Source: Desulfobulbaceae bacterium (lineage in GTDB: Bacteria; Desulfobacterota; Desulfobulbia; Desulfobulbales; Desulfocapsaceae). Taken from it: DNA of 50,806 nucleotides. The stretch covers positions 1 through 50,806 of the forward strand of contig JAAELB010000969.1 of NCBI GenBank assembly GCA_024227155.1, written 5' to 3'. How positions within the stretch are numbered: the stretch's first letter is position 1; each line of letters starts with the position of its first letter. Below the pieces are notes generated by a model. It did no database searches and had not been told where the DNA came from. It saw only the letters and a program-made list of their open reading frames with translations. Below are positions 26,062 through 34,998 of this stretch, piece by piece. The position numbers and the translations under genes were made by a program.

Positions 26062-26383
26062 TGGCCTTTACCTTGTTTTTAAAAGTTTTAACATTTGTAT
26101 ATTTCCCCGTTCCACGGGGTTAGGTTTAAAATACTATATCCTGCTGAATAATCAAATTGTTATGAATGCAAGTGTTTGCCTGTAATTATTATGGAAAACA
26201 TAAGAGAGTGTTAGAAGGGATGGAGTGAGTTAATGCCGGGGGGAGTTGTTGATTTTTTTTCTGGATCTAAGTCTGGATGGAAGTCTATCTTATCTGCCGC
26301 TAAAAACATGCGGGAATGACAGCAGGGGTGGCCGACTTCGTCATGCCCGAGGTAGTTATCGGGCATGACTAATTTTGTTTCTA
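26062..26383. other. Intergenic region with GTCAT-type palindromes
   Basis: The region holds a perfect hairpin at 26340-26369 and a related CGGGAATGACA block at 26311-26321. A 64-codon minus-strand reading frame overlaps the palindrome and is not considered a gene. Nothing else is seen. Confidence 0.5.
26340..26369. repeat. GTCATGCCCGA palindromic repeat
   Basis: An 11-bp perfect stem GTCATGCCCGA/TCGGGCATGAC with an 8-base loop. It belongs to the widespread GTCAT-n-CCCG class of intergenic palindromes in deltaproteobacteria (family known from memory) and is related to the copies at 37413-37440 and 37459-37487. TAATTTTGTTT follows on the plus strand, so it may also act as a terminator. Confidence 0.6.
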
Positions 26384-26581
26384 TTAATCTGCGGCAAGAA
26401 AGCAATGTTCTGCAGTCAGCAATGTAAGCTCACCGTTGATTTTGACATAGGTCCGTTCATGCTGATCTGCAAAGGTCTGGGTGAGTACACGTCCTACCAT
26501 TTTTTCTATCTGTGCAAGTACAAAACCTTTTCCAATTTGACGAAATTGAAGTTTATCATTTTTGTTTTTCATAATTTTCAT
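26384..26581 (-). CDS. Small hypothetical protein (65 aa)
   Basis: It starts MKIMKNKNDKLQFRQIGKGF with AGGTGAG seven bases upstream, and ends shortly before the palindrome at 26369. The composition is protein-like (GELTLLTAEHCFLAAD at the C-terminus), with no membrane segment. No family is recognised. The good ribosome binding site and terminator-like hairpin support a real gene. Confidence 0.45.
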   Translation of the reverse strand: MKIMKNKNDKLQFRQIGKGFVLAQIEKMVGRVLTQTFADQHERTYVKINGELTLLTAEHCFLAAD

Positions 26582-27093
26582 AATTCACTCACCTTTTGTT
26601 TAGTTACAATTCTTTACAGGTTTTGGCTTTTACCCTGTGTCAAGTTGTTTTTAAGTTATTATCTATTCAGCAGTAATTGTGCCATACATGACATTTGCAG
26701 GAAATTTTTGTTTGTTATAAATGAAACGCGAATTCTATGTCATTGAAAAACAAGTACTATTTCTTATTGGTTAGTTGATGATTGAGAGTTGGTTAGATGG
26801 CCTGTGGTTCATGTGTAAGCTTATGTGACTCCTCCAAATATGAAAAATGTAAACATCATTGACGTTCACCCATTAAGTGACAAGATTACGTTAATAGCTG
26901 GAAGGCTAAGTGGCTAAGTGGTATAATGACAATAAAACGAATAGTTATGTTGAGGTTTGTATCCTTGTGGCTTTACAAAGTAGAAGGCCCGTTAAATCAA
27001 ATGCACTCTTTTTTTCTCAGGTAAGTGCTCGTAATGTATGAATAATAAAAGTTGTTCGCCACGATAGTGTAGAACTGTGAACAATGTTTACAT
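26582..27093. other. Long upstream region of the sigma-54 activator gene
   Basis: A 512-bp AT-rich gap. It contains a short tandem repeat ggctaagtggctaagtgg (about 26903-26920) directly followed by TATAAT at 26922-26927. That may be a -10 box for the downstream activator gene, but no matching -35 box is clear. No sigma-54 promoter (TGGCAC-N5-TTGC) and no ORF was found. Confidence 0.35.
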
Positions 27094-28662
27094 ATGATAG
27101 AATTTGTTGACAACATATCCAAGTCAGGCTCCTACCTGGCGATGTTAAAACAACAGCTCTCCAGGGTTGCAGGGGCTTGGAGTATTGAAGATTATCGCTC
27201 ATTTATCAGCTTTTACTCCTCCATTCTCCCTTCTCTGATGAAGGTGGAACGTTGTGCCGTTTTTGTCATGGAGATGGGGAGTAAAGAAATATGTTCCATC
27301 TTCGGTACCGGCATTGACTATCAGCAAATAAAGCCTCCCCTTGTCGGGAGCATCGTCGGCGATGTTATCAATTCCGGAGAGAGTTTTTTAACGAATGAGC
27401 TAGAGGGGCATGTCGGCTATCACACAACAATAGAAGAGCAAACAGGTTTTACCGGTCGTAACATGATATGTGTTCCAATAAAGAGCATTACAGAGACAGG
27501 TGCCACCGGTGCATTGCAGATCCTCAATAAAGAGGGTACTCAGTCCTTTACCACTACTGATTTAGCCCAACTTGAAGAAGTTGCACATTTCTTGTCTTTT
27601 TCAATTGAATCCATTGTCCTCAATCAGGAAATACTGAGGATTGCCTCCTCATTAGGGGAGGAGGTCGGGCGTCTTGAACAAAATTCCATCAATGGCATTA
27701 CCCTGATAGCAGAAAGTCAGGCTATGAGAGATGTATTAGATCTTGTTCGCACTGTGAGTAAGAGTCCGGTCAATGTTTTGATTCAGGGTGAGAACGGAAC
27801 GGGTAAAGAACTTATAGCACGAATGATTCATCAGCTGGGGAGTCGCAGAGAACAGCCGTTTGTTGCCGTTAATTGTGCAAGTATTCCTGGTAATTTGATG
27901 GAAAGTCAGTTCTTTGGGCATGAGAAAGGTGCTTTTACCGGAGCACAAGCTGTGAGGAAGGGACTGTTTGAGGAGGCCAGCGGTGGTACTCTGTTTTTAG
28001 ATGAAATTGGCGAGATGTCTTTAATGATGCAGCCTAAAGTGCTCAGGGCAATACAGGAGGAAGAGGGGAGTAGGGTAGGCGGAAATGTGGTTTTACACTA
28101 TGACCTGCGAATCGTCAGTGCCACCAATCGTGATCTGCCGGAAGAGGTGCAGCAAAACCGTTTTAGGGAAGATCTTTTCTTCCGTCTTTTCTCGGTGGAA
28201 ATTATTCTTCCGCCTTTGCGGGATAGAGCAGAAGATATTTTGCCACTATCTCTGCATTTTTTAAAGATGACAAATGAAAGATTTGACAAAAATGTGTCTG
28301 GTTTTTCATCGGAAGTGATTAGCCTGTTTGAAATTTTTGGCTGGCCGGGAAATGTGAGACAACTGCAAAAAGAAATTGAGAGACTGGTTGCCCTGACCCC
28401 GGATGGGCAGATCATTCAACCAGAACAGTTATCGCGGGATCTTCATGCTCTCTACACCATTCAGGATATGGGGGCAGGTAAGGGGACTGAGGGAGATCTT
28501 GCCCTTCCTGAGCAAATTAAGCGCCTTGAAATTATCCTGATTAATAAGGCCATGCGTCGTACTCAAGGTAACAAAAGCAAAGCTGCAAAACTCCTTGATA
28601 TCAGCCGGCAAGGGCTGGATAAAAAAATTAAAAGGCATAATCTGACAACCACACGCCCATGA
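27094..28662 (+). CDS. Sigma-54-dependent transcriptional activator with GAF domain
   Basis: A 522-aa NtrC-family activator. Residues about 40-190 form a GAF sensory domain. Residues about 205-430 form the AAA+ domain, with Walker A GENGTGKE (232-239), the sigma-54 contact loop GAFTGA (279-284), Walker B GGTLFLDEIGEM (298-308), and the arginine-finger region RFREDLFFRL. Residues about 490-515 are a Fis-type helix-turn-helix (NKSKAAKLLDISRQGLDKKI). There is no REC domain, so control is through the GAF ligand rather than phosphorylation. The stop overlaps the start of the M48 lipoprotein gene (ATGA), so the two are co-translated. The regulon cannot be deduced from this window. Confidence 0.93.
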   Translation: MIEFVDNISKSGSYLAMLKQQLSRVAGAWSIEDYRSFISFYSSILPSLMKVERCAVFVMEMGSKEICSIFGTGIDYQQIKPPLVGSIVGDVINSGESFLTNELEGHVGYHTTIEEQTGFTGRNMICVPIKSITETGATGALQILNKEGTQSFTTTDLAQLEEVAHFLSFSIESIVLNQEILRIASSLGEEVGRLEQNSINGITLIAESQAMRDVLDLVRTVSKSPVNVLIQGENGTGKELIARMIHQLGSRREQPFVAVNCASIPGNLMESQFFGHEKGAFTGAQAVRKGLFEEASGGTLFLDEIGEMSLMMQPKVLRAIQEEEGSRVGGNVVLHYDLRIVSATNRDLPEEVQQNRFREDLFFRLFSVEIILPPLRDRAEDILPLSLHFLKMTNERFDKNVSGFSSEVISLFEIFGWPGNVRQLQKEIERLVALTPDGQIIQPEQLSRDLHALYTIQDMGAGKGTEGDLALPEQIKRLEIILINKAMRRTQGNKSKAAKLLDISRQGLDKKIKRHNLTTTRP

Positions 28663-29504
28663 TACGATATTTATTGCTGATATTCATTTTGCTATTTCTT
28701 CCCTCCTGCGAGGACACTGATGTCTTGATGATGACAAATGCGGCCTCCGATGCCGTGAATGCCATTACGCTTACAGATGAAGATGTTAAGTCTCTTGCAG
28801 TGCAGGCTGCGCAGGCATCAGACTCTAAATTTCATGTCGCCCCGAAAAACAGTGTTTATGATGAGCGCCTGCGCCGACTTGTTGCAGATTATCGGAACAG
28901 AGATGCAAACACATTCAATTTCAAGGTGTATTTGACAAATGATGTCAATGCCTTTGCCATGGCCGACGGTTCCATAAGGGTATATAGTGGTCTTATGGAC
29001 CTGATGACTGATGAAGAACTTCTCTTTGTTATTGGTCATGAAATGGGGCATGTGGTAGAAAAACACTCCAGAAATAAAGTAGTACTTGCATATGCCTCCA
29101 GTGCATTAAGAAAGGGTTTGGCATCCCAGAACAACGAAGTCGGCATGGTGGCAAGGTCAATGTTGGGCGGTTTGGTGGAAAAGCTCACCCATGCCCAGTT
29201 TTCACAACACGAGGAACGACAGGCGGACCAGTATGGCCTGGCATTCTTAAAAGCTGAGGGGTATGACAGGAGGGATGCTGTTTCAGCGCTTAATAAACTG
29301 GCGGTTTTGGCCAGCCAACACACCTTCCTTTCAAGTCATCCAGATCCAGAGGCGAGGGCAAAGATACTCTTGTCGGGTGAAAAGAGTGAGGCTGAGCAGC
29401 AGAATTCAACTATAGCGACACTTCTAAGTTATGGAAAGGAGGTTCTGCTTGGTTGTCTGCAGCTTATGTACTCCTTGATAAATTGGCTTTTGTCTTTTCT
29501 GTGA
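28659..29504 (+). CDS. M48-family metalloprotease lipoprotein
   Basis: A 281-aa protein with a lipoprotein-type signal (LLLIFILLFLPSC, lipidated Cys17), so it is likely membrane-anchored in the periplasm. The zinc motif HEMGH is at 127-131, and the third ligand lies in EERQADQYG. SSHPDPEAR is typical of the YggG/LoiP and BepA-like M48 group, which degrades or refolds envelope proteins. A hydrophobic C-terminus (LQLMYSLINWLLSFL) is unusual for soluble members. It overlaps the sigma-54 activator gene by four bases, an odd pairing that suggests envelope-stress control. Confidence 0.9.
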   Translation: MIRYLLLIFILLFLPSCEDTDVLMMTNAASDAVNAITLTDEDVKSLAVQAAQASDSKFHVAPKNSVYDERLRRLVADYRNRDANTFNFKVYLTNDVNAFAMADGSIRVYSGLMDLMTDEELLFVIGHEMGHVVEKHSRNKVVLAYASSALRKGLASQNNEVGMVARSMLGGLVEKLTHAQFSQHEERQADQYGLAFLKAEGYDRRDAVSALNKLAVLASQHTFLSSHPDPEARAKILLSGEKSEAEQQNSTIATLLSYGKEVLLGCLQLMYSLINWLLSFL

Positions 29505-30345
29505 AAGTTGGCGCTTTATAGGTTTTATTTACTGACAAATTTGATCTGATTTTGATGTATAGATAGATTGACAGGAGTGTCATTTTCTATAAGACGCTGG
29601 TCCTGTTGATGCGATACATCCACGAAAATATCCTCCCCATAAACCTATAACCGCAAATGACAGTTGGTTTTCACCAACAGTTTGATATTCTTCCTTTAAA
29701 CCGTTCAAGAGCTTTGTGGGACAACTGATTTTCGGAGCAAGAGCCGATGTGTTGTTTCCAGAAAAGCCAACCTTGCATTTCTATCCTGAAGAGCGGAAAT
29801 GTCCTGTATGTTGTTCCAGTTTTAATATTCAGAAAACCTGGGAAAAGGAAGTGGTCTCAACGACGATGGTGGCGATGAGGCAGATATGAAAAGTATCGAG
29901 AAGAACATGGTTGTATTTCGCTATCGTAAAAAAATGATTTTAAGTGAAAGTCAATGTTGTCTCGGATGAAATGAAAAAATGAATAGGTGAAAGCTGCTGA
30001 GGTTGAAAAATGTGAGATCAAATTGAAATACATACGTTGTTCTGAAGTAGTTAAGGTTGATAACAGATTAACAACTGTAACTTCATGTAATTATCTTAAA
30101 AAAAGTAAGTCAAAGGGTGTTGATTTAATATAAGCCGAGGTCGTTTGCTGGGTTGATTGCACCTTGTTTTTTGACTGAAATGGTGATTCATATATCAAAA
30201 GGGTTGGTTTCACATTGGGCTTTCCCTGTTACTTGAACTTTAGAGGAAATAAGTCTATGTTGAAAAATTCAAAATATCATTTTCTCAACGTCTACTCTTT
30301 CCGCGCCAGGAGAGAGAATTTAATAACTATCACGGGGTATGCATA
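29505..30345. other. Long intergenic region with transposase remnant and leader ORF
   Basis: An 841-bp gap between the M48 protease gene and pgk. It contains a broken transposase N-terminus at 29657-29890 and a 29-codon ORF at 30257-30346 that ends on the pgk start codon. The part 29891-30256 is AT-rich and shows no gene or clear repeat. The pgk promoter must lie within it unless transcription enters from farther upstream. Confidence 0.5.
29657..29890 (+). pseudogene. Truncated, frameshifted transposase N-terminus
   Basis: Translation from the ATG at 29657 gives MTVGFHQQFDILPLNRSRAL before a stop. In a second frame from about 29725 it continues GARADVLFPEKPTLHFYPEE, then RKCPVCCSSFNIQKTWEKEVV. 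This pattern (FYPEER-CPVC-x-S-KT) is the N-terminal zinc-binding region of a transposase type seen in many deltaproteobacteria, recognised from memory. The catalytic part is missing. It is clearly inactive. Confidence 0.6.
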
Positions 30346-30346
30346 A
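30257..30346 (+). CDS. Possible 29-aa leader peptide overlapping pgk start
   Basis: AGAGGA precedes an ATG at 30257. The ORF ([20 protein letters not shown]...) ends with TAA at 30344-30346, overlapping the pgk ATG by one base (TAATG), the classic geometry for translational coupling. pgk itself has only a weak ribosome binding site. It may be a translated leader, or chance. There is no homology to a known leader. Confidence 0.35.
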   Translation: MLKNSKYHFLNVYSFRARRENLITITGYA

Positions 30347-31542
30347 TGGCTTATATAAAAAAAACAGTTGAAGATATCCTGGTGACCGGGAAAAAAGTTC
30401 TTGTCCGATGTGATTTTAATGTTCCCTTGAATAAATCTGTAATAACAGATGAAAATAGATTGGTAGGAGCGCTGCCCACGATAAAATATTTGATCAAAAA
30501 CGGGGCAAAGGTGATTTTGTGCTCCCATTTGGGTAAACCAAAAGGGGAGCCTAAACCTGAGCTTTCATTGGAACCTGTTGCCCTGCGTCTCTCTGAACTA
30601 CTTGGTCAGGATGTGTTTTTTGCCGCTGATGACAATGTCGTTGGTATAAATGCAAGAAAAGCCGTAACCGAAATGGGCGATGGCGATGTGGTTCTTTTGC
30701 AAAACACCCGCTACCGGGTTGAAGAAACAAGTAATGGAGAAGATTTTTCAAAAGAGCTGGCCTCCCTGGCCGAGATATTTGTCAACGATGCTTTTGGTAC
30801 AGCCCATCGAGCTCATTCCTCAACAGAAGGAGTTACCCATTTTCTGGGTACCAGTGTTTGCGGATACCTGATTCAAAAGGAAATTAAATTTCTTGGCGAT
30901 GCTGTTTCAACTCCGGAAAGACCGTTTGTCGCCATCCTGGGTGGGGCAAAAATTTCTGATAAAATTAAAGTCATTAATAAATTGCTGGAAAAGGTGGATG
31001 GTCTTGTGATAGGCGGGGGAATGGCCTACACCTTTCTTAAGGCGCAAGGCTATGAAATTGGCACATCCTTAGTGGAAGAGGATAAAATTGATTATGCTCT
31101 AGAGATGATCAATAAGGCGAAGGCTAACGGGGTGAAACTTCTTCTGCCTGTGGACAATATCTGTGGCACTTCTTTTGCAGCAGATACATTGCCTGTTGTG
31201 ACGGAGGATGAAAATATCGGAGCAGGGCTGATGGGCCTTGACATCGGACCGAAATCCGTTGAAACCTTTAAAAAAGAATTGAAAAAAGCAAAAACTGTAG
31301 TCTGGAATGGACCGATGGGTGTTTTTGAATTCCAGAATTTTTCTGGTGGAACCTTGGCTATAGCTGAGACACTAGCTGATATTGAGGCAACGACTATCAT
31401 TGGTGGTGGAGATAGTGCTGCGGCAGTTAACCTGCTTGGATTTGGTGATCAAATGTCCCATATTTCAACCGGTGGTGGCGCTTCACTTGAATTTTTGGAA
31501 GGTCGTTTGCTTCCAGGTATAGATGCTTGTGATAATAAATAA
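30346..31542 (+). CDS. pgk: Phosphoglycerate kinase
   Basis: A 398-aa glycolytic/gluconeogenic enzyme that transfers phosphate between 1,3-bisphosphoglycerate and ADP. Signature motifs are [11 protein letters not shown] near the N-terminus, [34 protein letters not shown] and GGGDSAAAV near the ATP site. Length is normal. It is followed after 30 bp by tpiA and then a homocysteine methyltransferase-domain gene on the same strand. No gap gene lies upstream, unlike the common gap-pgk-tpi order. Confidence 0.97.
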   Translation: MAYIKKTVEDILVTGKKVLVRCDFNVPLNKSVITDENRLVGALPTIKYLIKNGAKVILCSHLGKPKGEPKPELSLEPVALRLSELLGQDVFFAADDNVVGINARKAVTEMGDGDVVLLQNTRYRVEETSNGEDFSKELASLAEIFVNDAFGTAHRAHSSTEGVTHFLGTSVCGYLIQKEIKFLGDAVSTPERPFVAILGGAKISDKIKVINKLLEKVDGLVIGGGMAYTFLKAQGYEIGTSLVEEDKIDYALEMINKAKANGVKLLLPVDNICGTSFAADTLPVVTEDENIGAGLMGLDIGPKSVETFKKELKKAKTVVWNGPMGVFEFQNFSGGTLAIAETLADIEATTIIGGGDSAAAVNLLGFGDQMSHISTGGGASLEFLEGRLLPGIDACDNK

Positions 31543-31572
31543 CGTGTTCCAAACCTTTGTGGAGAATAAAAA

Positions 31573-32319
31573 ATGAGAAAACCTATTATTGCAGGAAACT
31601 GGAAAATGTCTCTGAGCATTGCTGAAGCAAGAGAATTCGTAACGGCAATTAAAGCCCAGGTGAGTGGTGAGAATGTAGAAGCGGTTCTCTGTGCACCATT
31701 TACAATGTTGAAAGATGTAAAAGAGGCCGCCTCAGGTACAGCTATTAAAGTTGGGGCACAAAACATGCACTTTGAAGAAAGTGGAGCTTTCACTGGAGAA
31801 ATATCACCCTCCATGCTGAAAGAAATTGGTGTGGATTATGTAATTATCGGGCACTCAGAAAGAAGACAGTATTTCAATGAAACAGACGAAACCGTGAATA
31901 AAAAGGTATTGAAAGCACTGGAACACAATATCTTACCAATCATGTGCTGTGGGGAAACTCTGGAGCAGCGAGAAGCTGAAGAAACAAAAAATGTTGTGAA
32001 AATTCAGGTTGAAAAAGCTCTCGCGGGTGTTGATAAACAGATTCTTACAAATGTAGTCATTGCCTATGAACCGATTTGGGCTATAGGCACAGGGAAGACG
32101 GCTACAAGTGCAGAGGCTAATGACGTTATCAAATATATTCGTGGAGTTGTCGCAGATATGTTTGGCCAGGAGATAGCTGACAAGATCCGTATACAATATG
32201 GTGGTAGTGTCAAGCCAGGTAACGTTGCTGAAATCATGGGCGAATCAGATATCGATGGAGCACTTGTTGGCGGCGCCAGTCTGCAGGCCGAAAGCTACTT
32301 AGGCCTTGTAAATTATTAA
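31573..32319 (+). CDS. tpiA: Triosephosphate isomerase
   Basis: A 248-aa TIM-barrel enzyme interconverting dihydroxyacetone phosphate and glyceraldehyde 3-phosphate. Motifs are GNWKMS (substrate lysine), [11 protein letters not shown] (catalytic His), [12 protein letters not shown] (catalytic Glu) and the phosphate loop YGGSVKPGN. Normal length; TGGAGAATAAAA gives its ribosome binding site. It lies between pgk and the methyltransferase-domain gene (21-bp gap). secG, often next to tpiA, is absent. Confidence 0.97.
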   Translation: MRKPIIAGNWKMSLSIAEAREFVTAIKAQVSGENVEAVLCAPFTMLKDVKEAASGTAIKVGAQNMHFEESGAFTGEISPSMLKEIGVDYVIIGHSERRQYFNETDETVNKKVLKALEHNILPIMCCGETLEQREAEETKNVVKIQVEKALAGVDKQILTNVVIAYEPIWAIGTGKTATSAEANDVIKYIRGVVADMFGQEIADKIRIQYGGSVKPGNVAEIMGESDIDGALVGGASLQAESYLGLVNY

Positions 32320-32340
32320 GTATTTTATGGGTGCAATTTA

Positions 32341-33210
32341 ATGGAAGTAATGCAAAGGGTGGCGGAAGATGGACTTGTTTTTGATGGAGGGATGGGTTCC
32401 ATGCTTATCGCCAGAGGCCTTTCAGGTGGTGAATCAGCAGAAAAGTGGAACGTTGACCATCCAGATATTATAGAAGAGGTACACCGTGCATATTTGGATG
32501 CAGGTGCAGACGTGGTAACGACGAACACTTTTGGAGCCTCTTCTTTTAAGTTGGAAAAAATGGGTATCGAAGAGAGTGTTGAGCAGATTAACTCCGCAGC
32601 CATAAAAAATGCGAAGACCGCGGCTGGACCAGGTCAGTATGTTGCTGGAGAGCTTGGACCTTTGGGCGAAATGTTTTCTCCTATGGGCACCATGACCTAC
32701 GAAAAGGCAAAGCAAATATATGAACAACAGGCCAGAATTATCGATACAGAGGGTGTGGACCTGTTTCTTATTCAGACGGTGTTTGATCTTAATGAAGCCC
32801 TTGCTGCCCTGGAGGCAGTGCAAAGCGTGTCTTCAAAACCTGTGTTCTGCTCTCTCACCTTTAATCAAACAAAAAAAGGTTTTTATACCCTGGTCGGTAA
32901 TTCGGTTGAAGAGAGCATGAAAAAACTGAGGGATGCAGGCGCTGCAGCGGTGGGAGCCAACTGTTCCATGGGCAGTTATACCATGATCTCTCTTGCATCA
33001 GAGATTCGTCATGCTGTTGAGATTCCTGTGATAGTTCAGCCTAACGCTGGCATGCCACAGGCCAAGCCCGACGGCTCTGTCGACTATCCTGAAGATGAAT
33101 CATTCTTCGCCGGTAGTATTATGAAAATTAAGGATCTTGGTGTTGAAATCGTTGGGGGGTGTTGTGGTACGACTCCTGCATTTATTCGTATGATCAGAGA
33201 ATCGTTCTGA
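32341..33210 (+). CDS. Stand-alone homocysteine S-methyltransferase domain protein
   Basis: A 289-aa TIM-barrel protein equal to the N-terminal homocysteine-binding domain of MetH. It has DGGMGSMLIARG, TNTFGASSFKL and the zinc-cysteine motifs GANCSMG and GGCCGTTPAFI. It lacks the folate, cobalamin and activation domains of MetH, so it may act with separate corrinoid proteins or use another methyl donor such as S-methylmethionine or a methylated amine. It follows tpiA by 21 bp and is probably co-transcribed with the glycolytic genes. Confidence 0.9.
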   Translation: MEVMQRVAEDGLVFDGGMGSMLIARGLSGGESAEKWNVDHPDIIEEVHRAYLDAGADVVTTNTFGASSFKLEKMGIEESVEQINSAAIKNAKTAAGPGQYVAGELGPLGEMFSPMGTMTYEKAKQIYEQQARIIDTEGVDLFLIQTVFDLNEALAALEAVQSVSSKPVFCSLTFNQTKKGFYTLVGNSVEESMKKLRDAGAAAVGANCSMGSYTMISLASEIRHAVEIPVIVQPNAGMPQAKPDGSVDYPEDESFFAGSIMKIKDLGVEIVGGCCGTTPAFIRMIRESF

Positions 33211-33225
33211 TATCCTGATATAAAC

Positions 33226-33258
33226 ATATCTCGCTCTGGATAATCCTGGGCGAGATAT
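33226..33258. terminator. Bidirectional terminator after the methyltransferase gene
   Basis: A perfect 9-bp stem ATATCTCGC/GCGAGATAT with a 15-base loop, 16 bp after the plus-strand stop and 7 bp after the end of the minus-strand ElyC-like gene. It suits convergent transcription. The T-tract is short (aactcttt). Confidence 0.6.
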
Positions 33259-33264
33259 AACTCT

Positions 33265-34074
33265 TTAACAAATCATTTTGGTTATCCGGTAGACACAATA
33301 GCCTAACCATTCGTGAATAACCTGGCTACTCAAATCCAGGGCATTGGCACTTGGTATAAAAGAGTTAATATTCAAAGGTCTTCTATCAATAAAGTTGGTT
33401 GGAGCGGGTAGCACCGCAAACCCTGCCTGCTCGAAGCTCCATTTGGCCCTCATCATGTGCATGGCACTGGTTACAAGTACAATAGTCGTTTTCTTTTCTA
33501 CGCTCAGAATTTTGTAACTAAAATGAGCATTTTCGAAAGTTGTTCTGCTTTTGTTCTCTTGCCAGCTGGCCTTCACTCCAAATCCGTTTAAAAGATCATA
33601 GGCCATTGTGGCAGCAAGACTTCGCTGCTCTTTTCCCTGAACAGCCCCCCCGCTTACTAATACAGGGAGTTTTGTTTTATGTTGGAGGAAGGCGCCATAT
33701 CTAATTCGGATAAGTTGTTCCATTCCGCTCACCGGCTGGCCAAATTCTGGTGCATATTCATTTTGAGAGGCCGTTAAGATGATAATTGCATCCGCCTGGA
33801 GAGTTGATAGCTCTTCGGGGCCGAGTGGAGGTTCCTGTTCGAGGGTACGTGATATAAAAGTGGCTGTTACAGGGATGCTGAGAATCCAGAGGCTTAAGAA
33901 AGCAATATAGAATAGTACTTTTGATACCTTAGTTGCCCTGTGTCGTATTTTCCAGGCCAATAGCAGGAGCAGTAGCTGGGTGCAGGGAGGTAGCAAGAGG
34001 CCTTTGAGAAAATAGCGTAAATCCATAAGATAGAAAGATGGTTGGTAGGAAGTCGTGTTTGTGCTAGATCTCAA
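33265..34074 (-). CDS. ElyC/YdcF-family (DUF218) inner-membrane protein
   Basis: A 269-aa protein with two N-terminal membrane segments (GLLLPPCTQLLLLLLAW and VLFYIAFLSLWILSIPV). A DUF218 domain follows: ADAIIILTAS, LPVLVSGGA, ENKSRTTFENAHFSYKIL, LVTSAMHMMRAKWSFEQAG, typical of ElyC, an envelope-biogenesis factor in enterobacteria. The TTG start at 34074 overlaps the LysE-type gene stop (TTGA). An internal ATG at 34026 (MDLRYFLKG) is a plausible alternative start nearer the first membrane segment; neither has a strong ribosome binding site. Confidence 0.85.
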   Translation of the reverse strand: MRSSTNTTSYQPSFYLMDLRYFLKGLLLPPCTQLLLLLLAWKIRHRATKVSKVLFYIAFLSLWILSIPVTATFISRTLEQEPPLGPEELSTLQADAIIILTASQNEYAPEFGQPVSGMEQLIRIRYGAFLQHKTKLPVLVSGGAVQGKEQRSLAATMAYDLLNGFGVKASWQENKSRTTFENAHFSYKILSVEKKTTIVLVTSAMHMMRAKWSFEQAGFAVLPAPTNFIDRRPLNINSFIPSANALDLSSQVIHEWLGYCVYRITKMIC

Positions 34075-34706
34075 CCGCTGTTAGATGAAGTGGCAAGTAA
34101 AAGACCGAAGCCGATAAAAGTAGCTCCGCTCGCACGGCTGAATATCTTGACTCTTTCAGGTTTGTCGAGCCAATACTTAATCCTTTGTGCCAATAATGCG
34201 TACGCCATTAAAAAGAAGAATGAAAAAGCCATCAATGTAATAATGAGAACTGAAAATTGAGGCAGTAACGAACCATCGACGTTGATGAATTGAGGGAATA
34301 AAGCTGTTAAAAACACAACTGCTTTGGGGTTGCTTATGGCAACAGTAAAAGCCTGAATGAAAATTTTTTGTGACGAAATTTTGGGAATCCGGGTCGGCTT
34401 CTCAATCGATGAAATATGAGAAGTTTTTTGAAATAATATTCTAAGGCCGAGATAGATGAGGTAGGCGGCCCCTGCAAATTTTAAAATAGTGAAAAACAGA
34501 AGGGATGTAAGCAAGAGGGTGCTTAATCCTGAGATAGTAATAGTTCCTAAAAGGAGTAGCCCTGCGATGTTGCCAAAGGCAGCCCAGCTTGCTTTCTTCC
34601 AGCCATGCAGTGTTGAGTTTGTTATAATGAATAGAACTGCAGGTCCAGGGGTAGCTGTCGCCGCAGTTACCAGAGCCAAATACATTATCCATGATTCTAT
34701 GGTCAT
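34071..34706 (-). CDS. LysE/RhtB-family amino-acid exporter
   Basis: A 211-aa membrane protein with about six hydrophobic segments. The family signature is ATPGPAVLFIITNS near residue 18, then AYLIYLGLRILFQK and FTVAISNPKAVVFLTALFPQF. Such proteins export lysine, threonine, homoserine or related compounds; the substrate cannot be predicted. The ribosome-binding region (GAGAGAAGC) lies in a 17-bp tandem duplication. It is coupled to the ElyC-like gene by a 4-bp overlap. Confidence 0.9.
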   Translation of the reverse strand: MTIESWIMYLALVTAATATPGPAVLFIITNSTLHGWKKASWAAFGNIAGLLLLGTITISGLSTLLLTSLLFFTILKFAGAAYLIYLGLRILFQKTSHISSIEKPTRIPKISSQKIFIQAFTVAISNPKAVVFLTALFPQFINVDGSLLPQFSVLIITLMAFSFFFLMAYALLAQRIKYWLDKPERVKIFSRASGATFIGFGLLLATSSNSG

Positions 34707-34709
34707 TGG

Positions 34710-34743
34710 GCTTCTCTCAGTTGTGAGCTTCTCTCAGTTATGA
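34710..34743. repeat. 17-bp tandem duplication upstream of the LysE-type gene
   Basis: Two adjacent 17-bp units (34710-34726 and 34727-34743), GCTTCTCTCAGTTGTGA and GCTTCTCTCAGTTATGA, differ by one base. On the minus strand each unit contains GAGAGAAGC, so the duplication supplies two Shine-Dalgarno-like sequences, only the proximal one at usable distance. A copy-number change here could alter expression. Confidence 0.7.
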
Positions 34744-34998
34744 GCATATCAATTTGTAGAGAATACTTAATTACCGTACCTGATGCAACCCGGGCAGCAT
34801 GCTTGCTCAGGTCGAATCTGTGTTGTCACTATCACTCCAATTTGATGGTAGAGATCACCCAATTAGTTTTTGTAATCAAAATAAAGTTGGATGCCAGTGG
34901 TTACAAGGGGTATGATCCATACTCTTTGTTGTAGATACACCATCATTTCAACTGTGACTACTTCTGTCCGAATTACCAACAAAATTATAGATAGTTAG
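34744..34998. other. Upstream region of the U32 gene
   Basis: A 255-bp gap between divergent genes with no credible ORF. It must hold the promoters for the LysE-type gene and the U32 gene, but no clear box pair was identified. Confidence 0.3.

Noticed and set aside
26211-26405. 64-codon minus-strand ORF
   Set aside because: It runs through the GTCAT palindrome and overlaps the small 65-aa gene with better start signals.
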